From Micromonospora inyonensis (GTDB taxonomy: Bacteria; Actinomycetota; Actinomycetes; Mycobacteriales; Micromonosporaceae): 64,000 bases of DNA. The stretch is from positions 3,162,001-3,226,000 of the forward strand of contig NZ_FMHU01000002.1 in assembly GCF_900091415.1 (NCBI RefSeq). The letters are read 5' to 3'. Under the pieces are notes generated by a model. The model saw only the letters and a list, made by a program, of their open reading frames with translations, was not told the DNA's origin and made no database searches. Positions 43,531-54,300 of the stretch are shown here, in pieces. Within the stretch, counting starts at the first letter, position 1, and the number at the start of each line of letters is the position of its first letter. The position numbers and the translations under genes are program-made.

Positions 43531-43880
43531 TGCGACCTACGACCGCACCAGACGGGCCGACACTACTGATACCTTGATCCGCTGCCAACCCTCGTGAACA
43601 GGCCGAACGACCCCTCATACCCGGAATTCGAGCGCGTTTCCGGGCTGACGACGCTGAATGGGACGAGCCGTCTACCCGTCATCGTCGAGGCGGTTACCGC
43701 CACGGGTCGGCACAACCGGGCCGCCGCACCGGGCGCAGAACGGGACGACCGGGGTCGAAGGTGCCGCACGGCAGGACGTGGCCCGGGTCACGTCACGATC
43801 CGGTCACGCCGCCGACTGCGGTGACCCCGAAGTGCCACAGGGACCCCGCAGCGGCCCGGGGGACGGGACCGGTCAGGGCG
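43531..43880. other. gap between riboswitch and hypothetical gene
   Basis: About 350 bp. The riboswitch promoter must lie just upstream of 43540 on the minus strand. No gene with convincing codon pattern, repeat or RNA was recognised in the rest. Confidence 0.4.
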
Positions 43881-44654
43881 TCAGCCCACCCGCGCCGGCC
43901 GCCACCGGGCAGCGGGACGGACCGCGCCGGGCACCCGTCGGGACGCGGCGACGACCGTCGAGGTGCCCGCCCGGAGGCGCTCCGCGGCGAGGGACGCCTC
44001 CTCCGCCAGGGACCGCGCCGCCCTGGCGGCCACCTCGGCTCGCTGCCAGGCCGCCCGCTCCCGCTCGGCCGCCGTCCGGTACTCCACCCGCCGTAGGTCG
44101 CGCAGCACCCGGGACAGGACCGCCTCCTGCACGACCGGGTGCAGACGGGGGTCCCACCCGTTGCGGCGGGCGAACACGTCGCTGAGCGCCCGCACCGACA
44201 GGTCCCCCCGCCAGTACGCGGCCATCGCGGACCGGTGCAGGAACCGCTCGCGGGCGACGTACTCGGCCGGGGTGCGGGGCGTCCGGGGTGCCGGCAGGGC
44301 GGTGGCCCCGGCGAAGCGACGGGCAGCCGTCTCCGCCTCGTCGTACGCCCGCCAGGCCTGGTCGACCCGTTCCTGCGCGGTCAGCCACTCCGTCCGACGG
44401 CGGCGGGCGGTGTGCGCGGCCCCGGCCGCGGCAACGGCCACCTCTTCGGCGTACCGGCGCAGGTCGGCCGGGTCGCGAACGACGGGGTCGCCAGCGGCCG
44501 GGGCCGGGGCGGGTGGGGGCAGCACCCCCTCCCGTTCCCGCTCGGGGCGTGCCACCAGGACGGTGAGCACGGTCAGGGCGAGCACGAGCAGGGCGGACCA
44601 GATGGCGGCCGCCCGGGGCACGTCCACCAGGAACTCGTAGAGAACGATGTCCAT
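43881..44654 (-). CDS. hypothetical protein with one N-terminal membrane helix
   Basis: 257 residues from ATG 44654 (MDIVLYEFLVDVPRAAAIW). One membrane segment (ALLVLALTVLTVLVA) is followed by a cytoplasmic region of Ala/Arg-rich helices (AEEVAVAAAGAAHTARRRR, AYDEAETAARRFAGA, ERERAAWQRAEVAARAARS) likely to form coiled coils. In the middle, YVARERFLHRSAMAAYWRGDLSV and DVFARRNGWDPRLHPVVQE look like a small globular domain. No family was recognised. It stands alone between the peptidase gene and a secreted protein gene. Confidence 0.6.
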   Translation of the reverse strand: MDIVLYEFLVDVPRAAAIWSALLVLALTVLTVLVARPEREREGVLPPPAPAPAAGDPVVRDPADLRRYAEEVAVAAAGAAHTARRRRTEWLTAQERVDQAWRAYDEAETAARRFAGATALPAPRTPRTPAEYVARERFLHRSAMAAYWRGDLSVRALSDVFARRNGWDPRLHPVVQEAVLSRVLRDLRRVEYRTAAERERAAWQRAEVAARAARSLAEEASLAAERLRAGTSTVVAASRRVPGAVRPAARWRPARVG

Positions 44655-44814
44655 CGTCGGCACCTCACGGAACACGGAGCGGGTGGGGGCCGCACGGACG
44701 CCTCGGGTGCGGGCGCGACCATCGTCGCAGCCACCGGTGGGCCGTCGGCGGGTGCGGGGTGAGGTTCGTCGGATCAGCTCGGGCCCCGGGGACGGGACAC
44801 CCGGAGCGGACAGA

Positions 44815-45216
44815 TCAGCGGGGCGGTGGTGCCCGGGAGCCGGCCGCACCGGCGTCGGTGCCGACCAGCGGCCGGACCGGGGGCCGGCCGACCGCCCGGG
44901 ACGCGGCCACCACGACCGGTGCGCCGACGGCCGGGCCGGTGCCGGAGGGCGTGCCCGCCTCGTCGCGGGCGTCCGGCTCGACCCCGTCAGTCGTGACCCC
45001 GTGGGCGGGGTACGACCCGACCAGGGCGGGCAGCCGTCCCACGGAGAGGCTTCTCTCGGCGAGGACTGGCACACCGCCAGCGGGGAGGCCCCCGGCGAGG
45101 GCGCCGCCGCTCAGCGCGAGGGCGACCGCCACGGCGAGGCTGGTGAACACCCGGAACGCCCGGCGCACCGACCGCCACCGATGGCAGTCGAGCACGACGG
45201 AAGACACGCAGAGCAT
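44815..45216 (-). CDS. small putative secreted or membrane-anchored hypothetical protein
   Basis: 133 residues from ATG 45216 (MLCVSSVVLDCHRWRS). An Arg-rich N-terminus precedes a hydrophobic segment (VFTSLAVAVALALSGGALAGG) that could be a signal peptide or anchor. The rest is Pro/Gly/Ala-rich with no motif. It is one base away from the stop of the acyltransferase gene on the same strand, suggesting co-transcription. The gene call rests on position and signal-like start only. Confidence 0.45.
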   Translation of the reverse strand: MLCVSSVVLDCHRWRSVRRAFRVFTSLAVAVALALSGGALAGGLPAGGVPVLAERSLSVGRLPALVGSYPAHGVTTDGVEPDARDEAGTPSGTGPAVGAPVVVAASRAVGRPPVRPLVGTDAGAAGSRAPPPR

Positions 45217-45217
45217 G

Positions 45218-46474
45218 TTACCCCGAACGTCGGGTACCCGCATCGATGCCAGCCGTGCCGGAATCCGCGGCCTGGTCACCGGCCGGGGCCACGGCGTGTC
45301 CGCACCGGTCGACGCCGTCGGCGGCCCGCTGCCGGGGCGTCACGGCCGCCCGGTCCCCGGTCGCGGACGGATCCCCGGCCGGGGCGGGACGCTTCCGGCT
45401 GGGAGCGAGCAGGCGCATCATCGGGGTCTCCACCCACCGGTAGAGCAGCCAGGCCAGCAGCAGGTTCAGCAGCAGGAAGCCGACCGCCACCAGCGGCCCC
45501 GTCCAGCCGGTGAAGCCCACGCCGTAGTCACCGGTGAGCCGGAGGATGGTGACCATCACGAAGACGTGCACCAGGTAGAAGGCGAAGGACACCTCGCCGA
45601 GCCAGACCAGCGGCCGGGATCGCCACGGCGAGGGCAGGCCCCGCACGTCGGCCCGGGCCGCCGCGGTGATCACCAGGATGTACGCGGCCGACAGCAGCGC
45701 CGCCCAGAGTTCCGCGCGGATCCACTCACCGGCCACCGCCCAGGTGACCACGAAGACCAGGCTGGCCAGCGGCAGGGCGGGACCGCGCCAGTGGCCGCGC
45801 CGCATCAGCTCGGCCGCGGCGACGCCCATCCAGAACTCGGTGGACCGCACCAGCGGGAAGATCTGGGTGAACCACCAGCGGCTCTCCTCGGGCACCAGGA
45901 GCTGGCCCGGCCAGAGAGCGAGGATCACCAGCGGTACCGCGACCACGACGGTCCAGAGCATCCACGACGACGCCCGGCGCAGCGCCGGCAGGACGAAGGG
46001 CAGGCAGAAGTAGAAGAACAGCTCGCAGGAGAGCGACCAGCTCACCGTGTTGACGCTGTAGAAGTAGCCCGGGGTGGGGTTCCAGGCCTGCACGAGCAGC
46101 AGGTTCTGCACCGCCGCCGAGGGGTTGACCGGGTCGGCGAACCAGAGCCCGACCAGCAGCGCCACCGCCCACATCAGCACGTGGTTCGGGTAGATCTTGG
46201 CCACCCGGCGCCGCCAGAACGCCCACTTCGTGTCCTGCGGACGGGCGGACCAGACCAGCACGAACCCGCTGAGGACGAAGAAGAACTGCACCCCGGACAG
46301 GCCCAGGGTGAACAGTTGGTCCACCACGACCTTGAACTCCGGCTCGACGATGATCCGCATCGTCCCGACGTGGAAGCCGAAGACCAGCATCGCCGCGATC
46401 CACCGCAGTCCGGTCAGGGAGGGCAGGCGGGACAGGGACCGGTCGGCCCCCGCCGTCGGGGTGAGGCTGGTCAT
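45218..46474 (-). CDS. acyltransferase 3 family membrane protein (OafA/YrhL type)
   Basis: 418 residues, about ten membrane helices. The family start is visible: LPSLTGLRWIAAMLVFGFHVGTM with the catalytic His, then SGVQFFFVLSGFVLVW, FWRRRVAKIYPNHVLMW with conserved Arg residues, and SVNTVSWSLSCELFFYFCLP. The C-terminal 50 residues are a hydrophilic tail (APAGDPSATGDRAAV). The family O-acylates surface polysaccharides or lipids. Its position suggests decoration of the wall polymer made by the preceding locus. Confidence 0.88.
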   Translation of the reverse strand: MTSLTPTAGADRSLSRLPSLTGLRWIAAMLVFGFHVGTMRIIVEPEFKVVVDQLFTLGLSGVQFFFVLSGFVLVWSARPQDTKWAFWRRRVAKIYPNHVLMWAVALLVGLWFADPVNPSAAVQNLLLVQAWNPTPGYFYSVNTVSWSLSCELFFYFCLPFVLPALRRASSWMLWTVVVAVPLVILALWPGQLLVPEESRWWFTQIFPLVRSTEFWMGVAAAELMRRGHWRGPALPLASLVFVVTWAVAGEWIRAELWAALLSAAYILVITAAARADVRGLPSPWRSRPLVWLGEVSFAFYLVHVFVMVTILRLTGDYGVGFTGWTGPLVAVGFLLLNLLLAWLLYRWVETPMMRLLAPSRKRPAPAGDPSATGDRAAVTPRQRAADGVDRCGHAVAPAGDQAADSGTAGIDAGTRRSG

Positions 46475-46648
46475 GACACCGCCCGCGGGTACGGCTCGCG
46501 GATCGGCATACGGGTTCTCCCGTCGGTCGGCCGGCGTACGCCGGATTGGTCACACCGGGCGGAACCGGTCGGTGCCGCCCCGCCGGGCACCCTACCCCGA
46601 GCGGCCGCCTCTCGTACGCGTGTACGAGATGCAGGTAGGATCGGCCGG

Positions 46649-47284
46649 GTGGCCGACATCGCGTACCAGCCCTCGATGCTGGACCTCACCGACCAGGGCC
46701 CCGCCCTGGAACCGCTGGTCGGGCGGGTACGCCGGCACGAGCTGGGCCGGGGTGCCTGGGTCGACCACCTCCCCGGCTGGGTATGCGGCTCCGATCCGGT
46801 CCTCGCCACGCTGCTGCGGGAGGTGCCCTGGCGGGCCGAGCGCCGCCGGATGTACGACAACGAGGTCGACGTGCCCCGCCTCCTCTGCTGGTACGCCGCC
46901 GGCCGCCCGCTCCCCCACCCCGCGCTGACCGCGGCCCGCGCCGCCCTCAACCGGCACTACGCCGCCGAACTGGGCGAGGAGTTCGTCACCGCGGGCATGT
47001 GCCTCTACCGGTCCGGCCGGGACAGCGTCGCCTGGCACGGCGACACCATCGGCCGGGGCGCGCACGCCGACACCATGGTCGCGATCGTCTCGTTCGGCAC
47101 CCCCCGACCGCTGCTGCTGCGCCCGCGCGGCGGCGGGACCGGCCCGCGCTTCCCGCTCGGCCACGGCGACCTGGTCGTCATGGGCGGCTCCTGCCAGCGC
47201 ACCTGGGAACACGCCGTCCCGAAGACCAGTCGTGCGGTCGGGCCCCGGGTCAGCGTGCAGTTCCGCCCCGCCGGCGTCGCCTGA
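46649..47284 (+). CDS. AlkB-like 2-oxoglutarate/Fe(II) dioxygenase
   Basis: 211 residues from the GTG at 46649 (VADIAYQPSMLDLTDQG). The substrate-lid region (WRAERRRMYDNEVDVPRL) precedes the double-stranded beta-helix. The iron ligands are visible as His and Asp in VAWHGDTIGRG and the distal His in TWEHAVPK. The 2-oxoglutarate Arg is in GPRVSVQFRP. Family members repair alkylated bases in nucleic acids. Length fits the AlkB family. It is divergent from the acyltransferase gene. Confidence 0.88.
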   Translation: MADIAYQPSMLDLTDQGPALEPLVGRVRRHELGRGAWVDHLPGWVCGSDPVLATLLREVPWRAERRRMYDNEVDVPRLLCWYAAGRPLPHPALTAARAALNRHYAAELGEEFVTAGMCLYRSGRDSVAWHGDTIGRGAHADTMVAIVSFGTPRPLLLRPRGGGTGPRFPLGHGDLVVMGGSCQRTWEHAVPKTSRAVGPRVSVQFRPAGVA

Positions 47285-47427
47285 GCCTCCTGCGCCGACC
47301 GCCCGCCCCGCGTCCGCCGTCACCGACGGCCGGTCCAGCGGGCCGGCCGCCGCCGGCGCTCTGCTACAAACGTCCAGGGTCGCCGCCGCCCCCACCAGGT
47401 CCCACCGACGTGAAGGGCAGTTGCGCC

Positions 47428-48759
47428 ATGACCCCACCCCAGACCGGGACGCCCACCACGCCACCACGCCGGACCCCCTGGCGCCTGCACGGCGACGGCC
47501 GGGCGGGACGCCCCGGCGACGTGGTCGCCCCGGACGAACGCCTCTCCTGGCCACGAACCGTCGGCGTCGGCGTGCAGCACGTGGTGGCGATGTTCGGAGC
47601 CACCTTCACGGTGCCGCTGATCACCGGTTTCCCGCCGGCCACCACGCTGCTCTTCTCCGGGCTCGGCACCCTGCTGTTCCTGCTGGTCACCGGCAACCGG
47701 CTGCCGTCGTACCTCGGCTCGTCGTTCGCCTTCATCGCCCCGGTCATGGCGGCGAAGGCCGGCGGTGACATCGGCCCGGCGCTCGGCGGCATCGTGGTCG
47801 CGGGCGCGGCGCTGGCCCTGGTCGGCGTGGTCGTCCAGGTGGCCGGCACCCGGTGGATCGACGCGCTGATGCCCCCGGCGGTGACCGGCGCGATCGTCGC
47901 GCTGATCGGACTCAACCTCGCCCCGGTCGCCTGGGACGGCAACGGCAGCGGCACCGGCGTCAAGGCGCAGCCGCTGGTCGCGGTGGTCACCCTCGCCGCG
48001 ATCCTGCTCACCACGGTGGCCTTCCGGGGCTTCCCGGGCCGGCTGTCCATCCTGGTCGGCGTGGTGGTCGGCTGGCTGTTCGCCGCCGCGACGGGCGGGC
48101 TCGACACGGCCACGTTGACCCGGCTGCGCGAGGCCGCCTGGGTGGGGCTGCCCGAGTTCCACGCGCCCAGCTTCAGCGTCCGCGCGGCGGTACTGGTGAT
48201 CCCGGTGGTCCTGGTGCTGATCGCCGAGAACGCCGGCCACGTGAAGGCGGTCGCCGCGATGACCGGCCGCAACCTGGACCGGGACATGGGTCGGGCGTTC
48301 CTCGGCGACGGGATCGCCACCGTGCTCGCCGGTTCGGCCGGCGGCTCCGGAACCACCACGTACGCGGAGAACATCGGCGTGATGGCGGCGACCCGGGTCT
48401 ACTCCACCGCCGCGTACTGGGTCGCCGGGGCGGCGGCGGTGCTGCTCGGGCTCAGCCCGAAGTTCGGCGCGTTGATCCTGACCGTGCCGGCGGGGGTGCT
48501 CGGCGGCGCGACCACCGTCCTGTACGGGCTGATCGCCGTCCTCGGCGCGCGGATCTGGATCGAGAACCGGGTCGACTTCCACGACCCGGTGAACCTGTTC
48601 ACCGCCGCGGTCGCCCTGATCGTCGGAGCCGCCGACTACACCCTCACCGCCGGCGACCTCGCCTTCAACGGCATCGCCCTGGGCACCACCGCCGCCCTGG
48701 TCACGTACCACTGCATGCGCGTCGTCGCCCGCCTGCGGTCCCCCCGGGTCCCGACCTGA
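47428..48759 (+). CDS. NCS2-family uracil/xanthine permease
   Basis: 443 residues from ATG 47428. After a 40-residue cytoplasmic N-terminus there are about 14 membrane segments. The family motifs are VGVQHVVAMFGATFTVPLI near the start, LPSYLGSSFAFIAPV, the substrate-binding Glu in VLIAENAGHVKAV, and the GSGTTTYAENIGVMAATRVY motif. It imports a nucleobase, most likely uracil, with protons; xanthine cannot be excluded. It faces the topoisomerase operon across a strong hairpin. Confidence 0.9.
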   Translation: MTPPQTGTPTTPPRRTPWRLHGDGRAGRPGDVVAPDERLSWPRTVGVGVQHVVAMFGATFTVPLITGFPPATTLLFSGLGTLLFLLVTGNRLPSYLGSSFAFIAPVMAAKAGGDIGPALGGIVVAGAALALVGVVVQVAGTRWIDALMPPAVTGAIVALIGLNLAPVAWDGNGSGTGVKAQPLVAVVTLAAILLTTVAFRGFPGRLSILVGVVVGWLFAAATGGLDTATLTRLREAAWVGLPEFHAPSFSVRAAVLVIPVVLVLIAENAGHVKAVAAMTGRNLDRDMGRAFLGDGIATVLAGSAGGSGTTTYAENIGVMAATRVYSTAAYWVAGAAAVLLGLSPKFGALILTVPAGVLGGATTVLYGLIAVLGARIWIENRVDFHDPVNLFTAAVALIVGAADYTLTAGDLAFNGIALGTTAALVTYHCMRVVARLRSPRVPT

Positions 48760-48772
48760 CCCCCGCCCCGGG

Positions 48773-48811
48773 CACCCGGGGTACGGCCGGAGGCCGGCCG
48801 TACCCCGGGTG
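48773..48811. terminator. bidirectional hairpin terminator
   Basis: CACCCGGGGTACGGCCGG and CCGGCCGTACCCCGGGTG form an 18-bp perfect stem with a 3-nt loop between the convergent permease and topoisomerase genes. Confidence 0.85.
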
Positions 48812-48816
48812 AACGG

Positions 48817-51306
48817 TCACTCGCGCGTCTGGTGGTGGCCCAGGAGGGTGGGGCCGAGCATGACCGCGAAGCCGGACCCGTCCCGCCGCGGGTCCTCCGC
48901 CGGCAGCTCGACCGGTTCACCGGTGGCGGTGGAACCCACCGGCCGGGGGCCGACCCACGCCACGACCAGGTCCGTCTCGCCCTTGAGAAAGCGCTGGGCA
49001 CGCACCCCGGCGGTCGCCCGCCCCTTGGTCGGGTACGCCGCGAACGGCGTCACCTTGACCGTGGCCCCGGTCGAGGTGACCACCATCGGCTCCCCGTGCA
49101 CCGGGTCGTCGGTGCGCACCGCCCCGAAGAAGACCACCCGCGCCCCGGCCGGCAGGTTGATCCCGGCCATCCCGCCGCCCCGGATGCCCTGCGGCCGGAC
49201 CAGCCCGGCCGGGAAGCGCAGCAGCGACGCCTCGGAGGTGACGAAGGCCAGCGTCTCCGCCCCGTCGGTCAGCCAGGTCGCCCCGACCACCTCGTCCCCC
49301 TCGCGCAGGGAGATCACCTCGAACTCGTCCGAGCGCACCGGCCACTCCGGCGCGCACACCTTGGCCACCCCCTGCCGGGTGCCCAGGGCCAGACCGGGTG
49401 AGCCCTCGGCGGTCGGGCCGAGCGGGGCCAGGGCGACCACGGACTCCCCCGCCGCAAGCGGCACCAGCTCGGCGACGGACATCCCGCCGCTGAGCGACAC
49501 CGTGCCGGACTGCTGCGGCAGGACGGGCAGCGGCAGCACGTCGACCTTGAACGCCCGCCCGGCGCTGGTCACCACGAGCACCCGGCCCCGGGCGGTGGAG
49601 TGCACCAGCGCGCGTACCGCGTCGTGCTTGACCCGACCGCGGCGCCCGCGCCCCTCGGCAGCCTCCTCCGACTCGGCCGCGGTCCGGGCGATCAACCCGG
49701 TGGCGGAGAGGATCACCTGGCACGGGTCGTCGGCGACCTCCAGCGGCCCGGCCGGCACGGACGCCGCCAGGACCTCCTTCAGGTCGCCGTCGACCAGGGT
49801 GGTCCGGCGCGGGGTCCCGAACTGCTTCACCACCGCGCCCAACTCGTCGGAGACCAGCTTCTGGAGCACCTTCTCGTCGTCGAGGATCCGGGACAGCTCG
49901 GCGATCTCGCCGCGCAGCTTCTCCTGCTCGGCCTCCAGCTCCAGCCGGTCGTACTTCGTCAACCGGCGCAGCGGGGTGTCCAGGATGTAGGTGGCCTGGA
50001 TCTCCGAGAGACCGAACCGGCTCATCAGGCCGTCCTTGGCGGCCTGGGCGTCCTCGCTCTCCCGGATCAGCCGGACCACCCGGTCGATGTCGAGCAGGGC
50101 GACCAGCAGGCCGTCGACCAGGTGCAGCCGCTCCTCCCGCTTACGCCGCCGGTACGTGGTGCGCCGGGTCACCACCTCGTACCGGTGGGCGAGGAAGACC
50201 TCCAGCAGGGCCTTGAGCCCCAGGGTCCGGGGCTGCCCGTCGACCAGGACGAGGTTGTTCACGCCGAAGGACTGCTCCAGCGGGGTGAGCCGGTAGAGGT
50301 CGGCCAGGAGCGCCTGCGGGTTGACCCCGACCTTGCACTCGACGACCAGCCGGGTGCCGCTCTCCCGGTCGGTGAGGTCCTTGACGTCGGCGATACCGGT
50401 CAGCCGCTTGGTCTTCGTCACCTCGTTGGTGATCGCCGCGATCACCTTCTCCGCGCCGACGCCGTACGGCAGCTCGACCACGGTGATCGCCTGCCGGCCC
50501 CGGCTGCCCTCCACCGGACCGATCTCCACCTTGCCGCGCATCCGCACCACGCCCCGCCCGGTCTCGTACGCGCGGCGGACCTCGTCCAGGCCGAGCAGCA
50601 GACCACCGGTGGGCAGGTCCGGGCCGGGGACGAACTCCATCAGCTTGTCGAGGGTGGCGTCCGGGTGCCGGATCAGCCAACGGGCGGCCGCCACCACCTC
50701 GCCGAGGTTGTGCGGGATCATGTTGGTGGCCATCCCGACCGCGATCCCGGACGCGCCGTTGACCAGCAGGTTCGGGAAGGCTGCCGGCAGCACGGTGGGC
50801 TGGGTCAGCGAGCCGTCGTAGTTCGGCTCGACGTCGACGGTCTCCTCGCCCAGCTCGCCGACGAGCAGCATCGCCTCGCGGGACATCCGGGCCTCGGTGT
50901 AGCGCGCGGCGGCCGGGCCGTCGTCCGGGCTACCAAAATTTCCATGTCCGTCGATGAGCGGCACGTTGAGCGAGAAGTCCTGGGCGAGCCGGACCATCGC
51001 GTCGTAGATGGCGGTGTCGCCGTGCGGGTGGTAACGCCCCATCACGTCGCCGACCACCCGGGCGGACTTGACGTGCGCCCGGTCCGGGCGGAACCCGGAC
51101 TCGTGCATGGAGTAGAGGATCCGGCGGTGCACCGGCTTCAGGCCGTCCCGCGCGTCGGGCAGGGCCCGGGAGTGGATGACCGAGAACGCGTACTCCAGGT
51201 AGGAGTCGGAGACCTCGGTGACCAGCGGGTTGTCGAAGACCCGCGCACCGGCCCGGTCGAAGGCGGACAGGTCGACCTTGTCGCGGGTTTCCTTACGGCG
51301 TGCCAT
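48817..51306 (-). CDS. parC: type IIA topoisomerase subunit A (topoisomerase IV / ParC-type)
   Basis: 829 residues. The breakage-reunion domain starts DSYLEYAFSVIHSRALPDARDGLKPVHRRIL and has MGRYHPHGDTAIYDAMVRLAQ (quinolone-determining region) and the active-site Tyr in PAAARYTEARM. The coiled-coil gate and LSEIQATYILDTPLRRLT follow, then a C-terminal beta-pinwheel. It lacks a clear GyrA-box QRRGGKG motif, favouring decatenase over supercoiling activity. The gene follows the B-subunit gene by 30 bp in one operon. Naming as ParC assumes that gyrAB lies elsewhere. Confidence 0.88.
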   Translation of the reverse strand: MARRKETRDKVDLSAFDRAGARVFDNPLVTEVSDSYLEYAFSVIHSRALPDARDGLKPVHRRILYSMHESGFRPDRAHVKSARVVGDVMGRYHPHGDTAIYDAMVRLAQDFSLNVPLIDGHGNFGSPDDGPAAARYTEARMSREAMLLVGELGEETVDVEPNYDGSLTQPTVLPAAFPNLLVNGASGIAVGMATNMIPHNLGEVVAAARWLIRHPDATLDKLMEFVPGPDLPTGGLLLGLDEVRRAYETGRGVVRMRGKVEIGPVEGSRGRQAITVVELPYGVGAEKVIAAITNEVTKTKRLTGIADVKDLTDRESGTRLVVECKVGVNPQALLADLYRLTPLEQSFGVNNLVLVDGQPRTLGLKALLEVFLAHRYEVVTRRTTYRRRKREERLHLVDGLLVALLDIDRVVRLIRESEDAQAAKDGLMSRFGLSEIQATYILDTPLRRLTKYDRLELEAEQEKLRGEIAELSRILDDEKVLQKLVSDELGAVVKQFGTPRRTTLVDGDLKEVLAASVPAGPLEVADDPCQVILSATGLIARTAAESEEAAEGRGRRGRVKHDAVRALVHSTARGRVLVVTSAGRAFKVDVLPLPVLPQQSGTVSLSGGMSVAELVPLAAGESVVALAPLGPTAEGSPGLALGTRQGVAKVCAPEWPVRSDEFEVISLREGDEVVGATWLTDGAETLAFVTSEASLLRFPAGLVRPQGIRGGGMAGINLPAGARVVFFGAVRTDDPVHGEPMVVTSTGATVKVTPFAAYPTKGRATAGVRAQRFLKGETDLVVAWVGPRPVGSTATGEPVELPAEDPRRDGSGFAVMLGPTLLGHHQTRE

Positions 51307-51336
51307 GGTTGCGCTCTCTCCCGGGGCGGGGGGTGG

Positions 51337-54300
51337 TCATGCGTCGATCGCCTCGCGGTCGACGCGGTCGGCGGACTCGATCAGCCAGTTGCGGCGCGGC
51401 TCGACCTTCTCTCCCATGAGCAGGTCCAGGATCCGCTCGGCGGCGTCGACGTCGGACAGGGTGATCCGCCGGACCGACCGGGTGGCCGGGTTCATCGTGG
51501 TCTCCCAGAGCTCGTCGGCGTCCATCTCCCCCAGGCCCTTGAACCGGGGGATCGGGGTGACGATCTGTTTGCCGGCCTTCTCCAGCTTGCGGACCGTCGC
51601 CTCCATCTCGGCCTGCGTGTAGGTGTAGACGGTCTGCGGGTTGCGCCCCCTCGTGGTGATCTTGTGAAGGGGGGGCATCGCGGCGTAGAGCCGACCGGCC
51701 TCGATCAGCGGACGCATGTAGCGGGCGAAGAGGGTGATCAGCAGCGTACGGATGTGCGCGCCGTCCACGTCGGCGTCCGCCATGATCAGGACGCGGCCGT
51801 ACCGCATCGCGGAGAGGTCGAACGTCCGCCCCGAGCCGGCCCCGAGCACCTGCACGATCGCCGCGCACTCGGCGTTGTCCAGCACCTGCTGGAGGTTCGC
51901 CTTCTGCACGTTGAGGATCTTGCCCCGGATCGGCAGGAGCGCCTGGTACTCGGAGGTGCGGGCGACACGAGCACTGTTGTGGACGAACACCCCTGCTTCA
52001 AGTGCGAAGTTGTGGTAGCCATCGACGGTCAGGTCGTAGACATCCGCTTTCTCGACCAATGTCTCAACCGACACCACCCGATGGTTGATCAGCGACGCCG
52101 CCTCGCGCAGCCGAGCGTAATCTCCGTCGTAGAGGCTCAGCAGCCGATCGAAGCGCAGACCGGTACGAGCCGCCCGCAGATGCTCGGCCTCGTACGCGGT
52201 GGCAAGATCGTCGTCGGCGTACGACAACAAGGGCGCGAGCCGACGAAGCGCCGCCAGGCGGCGGCCCTCGAGCTGCCGGGCGACCCGTTCCCGCCGGGGC
52301 ACCGATTCGACGTACCGCGCCCGGCCCTCCTGCACCTTTGCGAGGTGGCCGGTGTTGGGATCGTTCATTCGTTGCTTCATCCGCCGCGCGTGCTGGGCAC
52401 CGAAGGCGGGATTCTCCCGGTGCCAGATCAGGACCGCGTTGCGCTGACGTTCCCGCTCCTCGGGGCTCGCGAACTGCTCGACGGTCGTCTGCGACCGCCC
52501 GGCGCGCAACTCGTGGTCCTGCCACTGTCGCACCGAGCGCTCGCGCCACTGCGCGCGACGGGCGGGATCGGAGAAGAACGCACGCACCCGTTCAGCCGCT
52601 GCCTTCCGGTGTTCCGGCTGTGACCAGTAGGCCGCCTGTCGTTCACGCATCCGGTCGGCGTGGGCCCGCTGGTCGTCAATGCCGAGTGCGTTGTACCAGT
52701 CCTGGAAAGCCTGCTCGACCTTCGCCCGGAAAACGGGCGATTCGTTGAGGGCGAAAAGGCGGGCCAGACATGCCTCGCGGAAGGCCGGATCCTGCCACTG
52801 CGTTGTGAGCATCGCCGAGCGGAGTTCGCGGCCTCCGTTGTCGAACCATCTCCGCCAGCCGGCGTGGACATGGTCGCCCATCATCGCCGCATGCAACGCG
52901 GAGTGGTCCGCCCACGTCATCCGGCGCAGGTTTCGCGGGTCGTTGTTGCGTTTGTCGATGTCGACGTGATGCCGCACGTTGCCGTTCTCAGCGCTGTCCC
53001 TGCCATGCCGGAGGTTCCAGGCGTCCGCCAGGTAGTGGGTGTACACCCACTCCTCGCGGTCGTTCATCCAGACCCGCTCGTAGCCCTCCAGTTTGTGTCC
53101 GTCCGCCTTCCTGGACAGGCTGCGGTAGAGCGGCATGAGGGAATCGCCCTCGACGAGCGCGTCGGCCCGCCGGTAGGACCCGTCGCGAAGTCGGAAGAGG
53201 TGATCGGGTGTACACCGGACGGATTCACCGTTGTCAAGGTTCACGCGCACCAGCGACGCGTCACGTTTGGTGAGCCGAGGTGCCGCCAACGGAGCGACGA
53301 CGACCCGGCCCGCCCGGTTGGTCGTGTAGCCGAAGTGACTGATGCCCTTGTCCCAGTCGGAAGCGAGGTCGGCGAACGAGCGGCTCCGGCCGGAGGCGAG
53401 GGCGACCATGGTGTCACCGGTGAAGCACCCGAGAGCGCTGTCGCCCTCGACGATGAACAGCTCGCTGCGGTCCACGCCGGTGGAGCGACAGTCGACCAGT
53501 TTCGCCGGCATCGCCGCGCCCTCCAGGGCGGTCTTGCGCCGGGCGGCGTCCTTCTGCTGCTTCTGGGTCAGCCGCACGCGGGCCGCGTCGACGATCTTCT
53601 GGAGGACGGTGCGCGCCTCGGCCTTGGTCCGGCGGTCCTCCAGCCACGCCTTGAGGTGCTGCTCCACCAGGGACTGCATGACCTTGGTGATGCCGGCGGT
53701 GGAGAGTTCGTCCTTGGTCTGCGAGGTGAACTGCGGCTCGGGGATGCGCACGTGCACCACGGCGGTCATCCCCTCCAGGACGTCGTCCAGGGTGGGCGGG
53801 TCCTCCTTGGCCCGGAGCAGGCCCCGGGTGTTGCGGACGGCGTCGGCGAGGGTCCGGGTCAGCGCCCGCTCGAAGCCCTTGCGGTGGGTGCCGCCGTGCG
53901 CGTTGCGGATGGTGTTGGTGAAGCACTCGACGGTGCGCTCGTAGCCGGTGCCCCAGCGCAACGCCACCTCGACCTCGGCGCGGCGCTGCACGTTGGACTG
54001 CATGACGCCGTTGGCGTCGGCGGCGTTCTCCCGGTAGGTGCCCTCGCCGGTGACCAGCAGGGTGCCGGAGACGGCCCGGTCGCCGGCCGGGGCGAGGAAC
54101 TCCACCATGTCCGCGAGCCCGTTCGGGTAGTGGAACTCCTCCCGGGTCGGCTCCTCGCCGGTCTCGTCGCGCAGCAGGTAGTTGACGCCGGGTACCAGGA
54201 AGGCGGTGTTGCGCAGTTTCATCCGGACCGCGGCGACGTCCAGTCGCGCGCCGGTCTCGAAGTAGCGCGCGTCGTGCCAGTACCTGATCGAGGTGCCGGT

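Noticed and set aside
44250..44640. Plus-strand frames opposite the one-helix hypothetical gene
   Set aside because: They lack ribosome-binding sites and have shadow-like composition; the minus-strand frame has a membrane helix and coherent helices.
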